Shown here: positions 62,796-64,000 of the stretch, piece by piece | Layout of the letters: the number at the start of each line of letters is the position of its first letter | Position numbering within the stretch: the stretch's first letter is position 1 | Assembly: GCF_031432215.1 (NCBI RefSeq) | Contig: NZ_JAVKGN010000001.1 | Span: 1,603,421 to 1,667,420 of the forward strand | DNA length: 64,000 bases | Direction of reading: 5' to 3' | Source of the DNA: Halodesulfurarchaeum sp. HSR-GB | GTDB taxonomy: Archaea > Halobacteriota > Halobacteria > Halobacteriales > Halobacteriaceae | Made by a program: the position numbers and the translations under genes | Notes under the pieces: model-generated | Told to the model about the DNA's origin: nothing | What the model saw: the letters and a program-made list of their open reading frames with translations, nothing else | The model's database searches: none

Positions 62796-62920
62796 GCTGG
62801 GCAGTTGAAGACGTGCACGTGAACCTGGTCGGCCGGGACGATCTCGCCGCAAGCTTTGTGGATAAACTCGTTCTCCTCCTCGACGTGCCAGCTGTAGCCT
62901 TTGGGGGGTTCTTCAAACAT
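62792..62920 (-). CDS. Micro-protein (42 residues) of the element
   Basis: From ATG 62920 to a stop that overlaps the next start by four bases (ATGA). The sequence (SWHVEEENEFIHKACGEIVP, then VHVHVFNCP) has two Cys and several His that could hold one zinc. It is placed exactly in the chain of coupled genes, which is the main support for it. Homologues are unknown to me. Confidence 0.62.
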   Translation of the reverse strand: MFEEPPKGYSWHVEEENEFIHKACGEIVPADQVHVHVFNCPA

Positions 62921-63162
62921 CACGCGACCCCCTCCGCGATCCCGATTTGTTCGGCGAATTCCACCAGCGTATTGTAAACCTGGGTGGTCTGCATGCCGTC
63001 ACCGCGGGCGATTACAGTCCGGCTTTCGTTTTCGTCGACGACCTGAACGACATTCTCCCAGTCGTCGGGAGTGCCCCGGCCGCGAAGGTGGATTTCCTCG
63101 CCGGTCGTTAGTTCCTGGAACGCTTCGAGTCGGTCTTGCTGGCGTTCGCTGTTGATACTCAT
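62920..63162 (-). CDS. Small hypothetical element protein
   Basis: 80 residues from ATG 63162. A beta-rich middle (GEEIHLRGRGTPDDWENVVQ, DENESRTVIARGDG) and an amphipathic C-terminal helix (QVYNTLVEFAEQIGIA) are seen. It is coupled to both neighbours: it overlaps the upstream gene by four bases and the downstream ATG by one (TGATG). No family is recognised. Confidence 0.68.
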   Translation of the reverse strand: MSINSERQQDRLEAFQELTTGEEIHLRGRGTPDDWENVVQVVDENESRTVIARGDGMQTTQVYNTLVEFAEQIGIAEGVA

Positions 63163-63410
63163 TTGTCCCACCCCGGCGCTTCCCCGGCCGTTTCACCGGA
63201 TAGATCCATCTGGTTTCCATCGTCGACGGTTTCCACCGTGAGTGCCGCCTGTTCGCTGGTATCCGGGGACTCCTGGATTTCTTGCCGATCGTCGACGAGC
63301 TCGTCACTTCCGCCGCGATCGAGCTGGGTTTCCGGTTCCGGCCGATTTGCGACGTTTGGGTCTTTAATTAGCGATTCTTGCTTGGGTCGGTTGTCGACGA
63401 AGTCTTTCAT
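63159..63410 (-). CDS. Acidic disordered hypothetical protein of the element
   Basis: 83 residues from ATG 63410, rich in Asp, Glu, Gln and Pro, with no predicted fold (PKQESLIKDPNVANRPEPE). It starts 5 bases after the stop of the partial upstream gene. It overlaps the next start by ATGA. Function unknown. Confidence 0.62.
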   Translation of the reverse strand: MKDFVDNRPKQESLIKDPNVANRPEPETQLDRGGSDELVDDRQEIQESPDTSEQAALTVETVDDGNQMDLSGETAGEAPGWDK

Positions 63411-63415
63411 GGGTT

Positions 63416-64000
63416 TCAGTAGGTGCTAAGCGTTTTCTGGGATTTTTCGCCAGTCTGTGCGTTTTTCGAGAATTTCCCGGAGTCTTCCATACCCGCCCTA
63501 AACGAGGCTTTGAGAAATTCGCCAAGAAGTCGAAAAGTTCCGAAAACGCCCGAGTAATCCGGTTTTGCCGGCGTTTCGGCTTCGGCCGTAGCTTCGATGG
63601 GTTCCGGTTCGGGTTCGGCCTGGATCGAGGGAGTTTCCGGTTCGGCCGGCGTTTCGACGGGTTCCGGTTCGGGTTCGGCCTGGATCGAGGGAGTTTCCGG
63701 TTCGGTCGGCGTTTCGACGGGTTCGGGCGCCCGGATATCTTCGGCCGGCGTTTCCAGCGCTTTCGCTTCGGCGATCGCGGCCGAAACGAAGGACTCGCCG
63801 AATTCGTCGGCGATATCCCCTCGCAACTTGTCGGCTTCGCCCGACTCGATCCAGTTTTTGCGGTCTTCTTTTATGGTGCTTTCAAGTTCCTTCCCGCCCT
63901 TCTGCAGGATTTTCCGAAGGTTTGCACCATAGGAAACGGTCGGATCAATGAGACTTTGCCAGTCGTCGATCCGGCCGTTTTCCCCGCTCGCCCGCCGGGC
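63416..64000 (-). CDS. Proline/glutamate-repeat hypothetical protein (N-terminus outside window)
   Basis: The frame is open to the right edge, so the start is not seen; 194 residues are visible. After a helical part (NLRKILQKGGKELESTIKED) comes a PE-rich tract with the unit PEPEPVETP-EPETPSIQAE repeated, coded by a 60-base tandem repeat. The C-terminal 45 residues are again helical and basic. The tract is probably a flexible spacer between domains. Confidence 0.65.
   Translation of the reverse strand, partial: ARRASGENGRIDDWQSLIDPTVSYGANLRKILQKGGKELESTIKEDRKNWIESGEADKLRGDIADEFGESFVSAAIAEAKALETPAEDIRAPEPVETPTEPETPSIQAEPEPEPVETPAEPETPSIQAEPEPEPIEATAEAETPAKPDYSGVFGTFRLLGEFLKASFRAGMEDSGKFSKNAQTGEKSQKTLSTY
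63601..63720. repeat. 60-base tandem direct repeat, two copies
   Basis: 63601-63660 and 63661-63720 are identical apart from one base (C at 63646, T at 63706). The repeat keeps the reading frame (20 codons). A degenerate third copy precedes it. The near identity implies recent duplication. Confidence 0.9.

Larger units (their letters stand above)
57563..64000. mobile_element. Integrated element at the 3' end of tRNA-Lys (right end outside window)
   Basis: From the tRNA onward every gene is tiny or of element type, packed in two convergent operons with ATGA/GTGA overlaps. Cys-rich zinc motifs, HTH and helix-hairpin-helix proteins dominate, and no housekeeping gene occurs. The expected repeat of the tRNA 3' end and an integrase would lie right of the window, so the type (virus, plasmid or ICE) is not settled. 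Confidence 0.6.

Overview
The window reads as chromosome of a haloarchaeon (class Halobacteria). Proteins are strikingly acidic and the coding DNA is GC-rich. Many genes have a TATA-like box about 26-29 bases before the start codon, as expected for leaderless transcripts. The gene content is archaeal: a PAN proteasome ATPase, Mre11-Rad50, family B DNA polymerase, a geranylgeranyl-reductase-type flavoprotein, a PAC2 protein, ADP-forming acetyl-CoA synthetase, an intron-containing tRNA-Gln, and many haloarchaea-only small families. The genus cannot be fixed from this window.

Layout. 1-12 kb: an amino-acid ABC binding lipoprotein, argF, a cyclic-2,3-diphosphoglycerate-synthetase-like GTPase, a threonine-synthase paralogue that has lost its PLP lysine, a LysE exporter, an HD protein, cold shock protein, a CBS protein, a LURP-one-like protein, an NhaC-type antiporter, MscS, and a sulfatase-like/GtrA pair. 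12-14 kb: an AT-rich two-gene island (a gamma-glutamylcyclotransferase-like protein and a membrane protein with barrel-like repeats) beside tRNA-Gln(UUG). 14-24 kb: the sufC-sufB-sufD iron-sulphur operon, an SDR, a VOC protein, a PAS histidine kinase and polB. 24-37 kb: rad50-mre11 diverging from the PAN gene, small membrane and DUF proteins, a bactofilin-like protein, a YchF-like GTPase, an MFS carrier, an aminotransferase, a PAC2 protein, and an RNA m5C methylase coupled to a separate PUA-like protein. 36.6-40.6 kb: grpE, dnaK and dnaJ. 40.6-45.6 kb: metabolic genes and an AbrB-PhoU regulator.

45.6-48 kb: nearly 1 kb of DNA without genes, then a translationally coupled DUF5805/tyrosine-recombinase pair. 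48-57.4 kb: a sodium:solute symporter with a micro-subunit and a coupled unknown, an SLC13 carrier with RCK domains, acd plus a phosphotransacetylase-N-like partner, a PRC-barrel protein and an RCK-DHH fusion.

57.5 kb to the end: tRNA-Lys(CUU), whose 3' end opens onto an integrated element. A rightward operon of four tiny genes, three of them with Cys-rich zinc motifs, leads into a large conserved element protein. It faces a leftward operon of seven genes overlapping by ATGA or TGATG or separated by short gaps. A dyad-rich gap lies between the two, and a tRNA 3'-end fragment is embedded in the leftward operon. The far end of the element lies outside the window.
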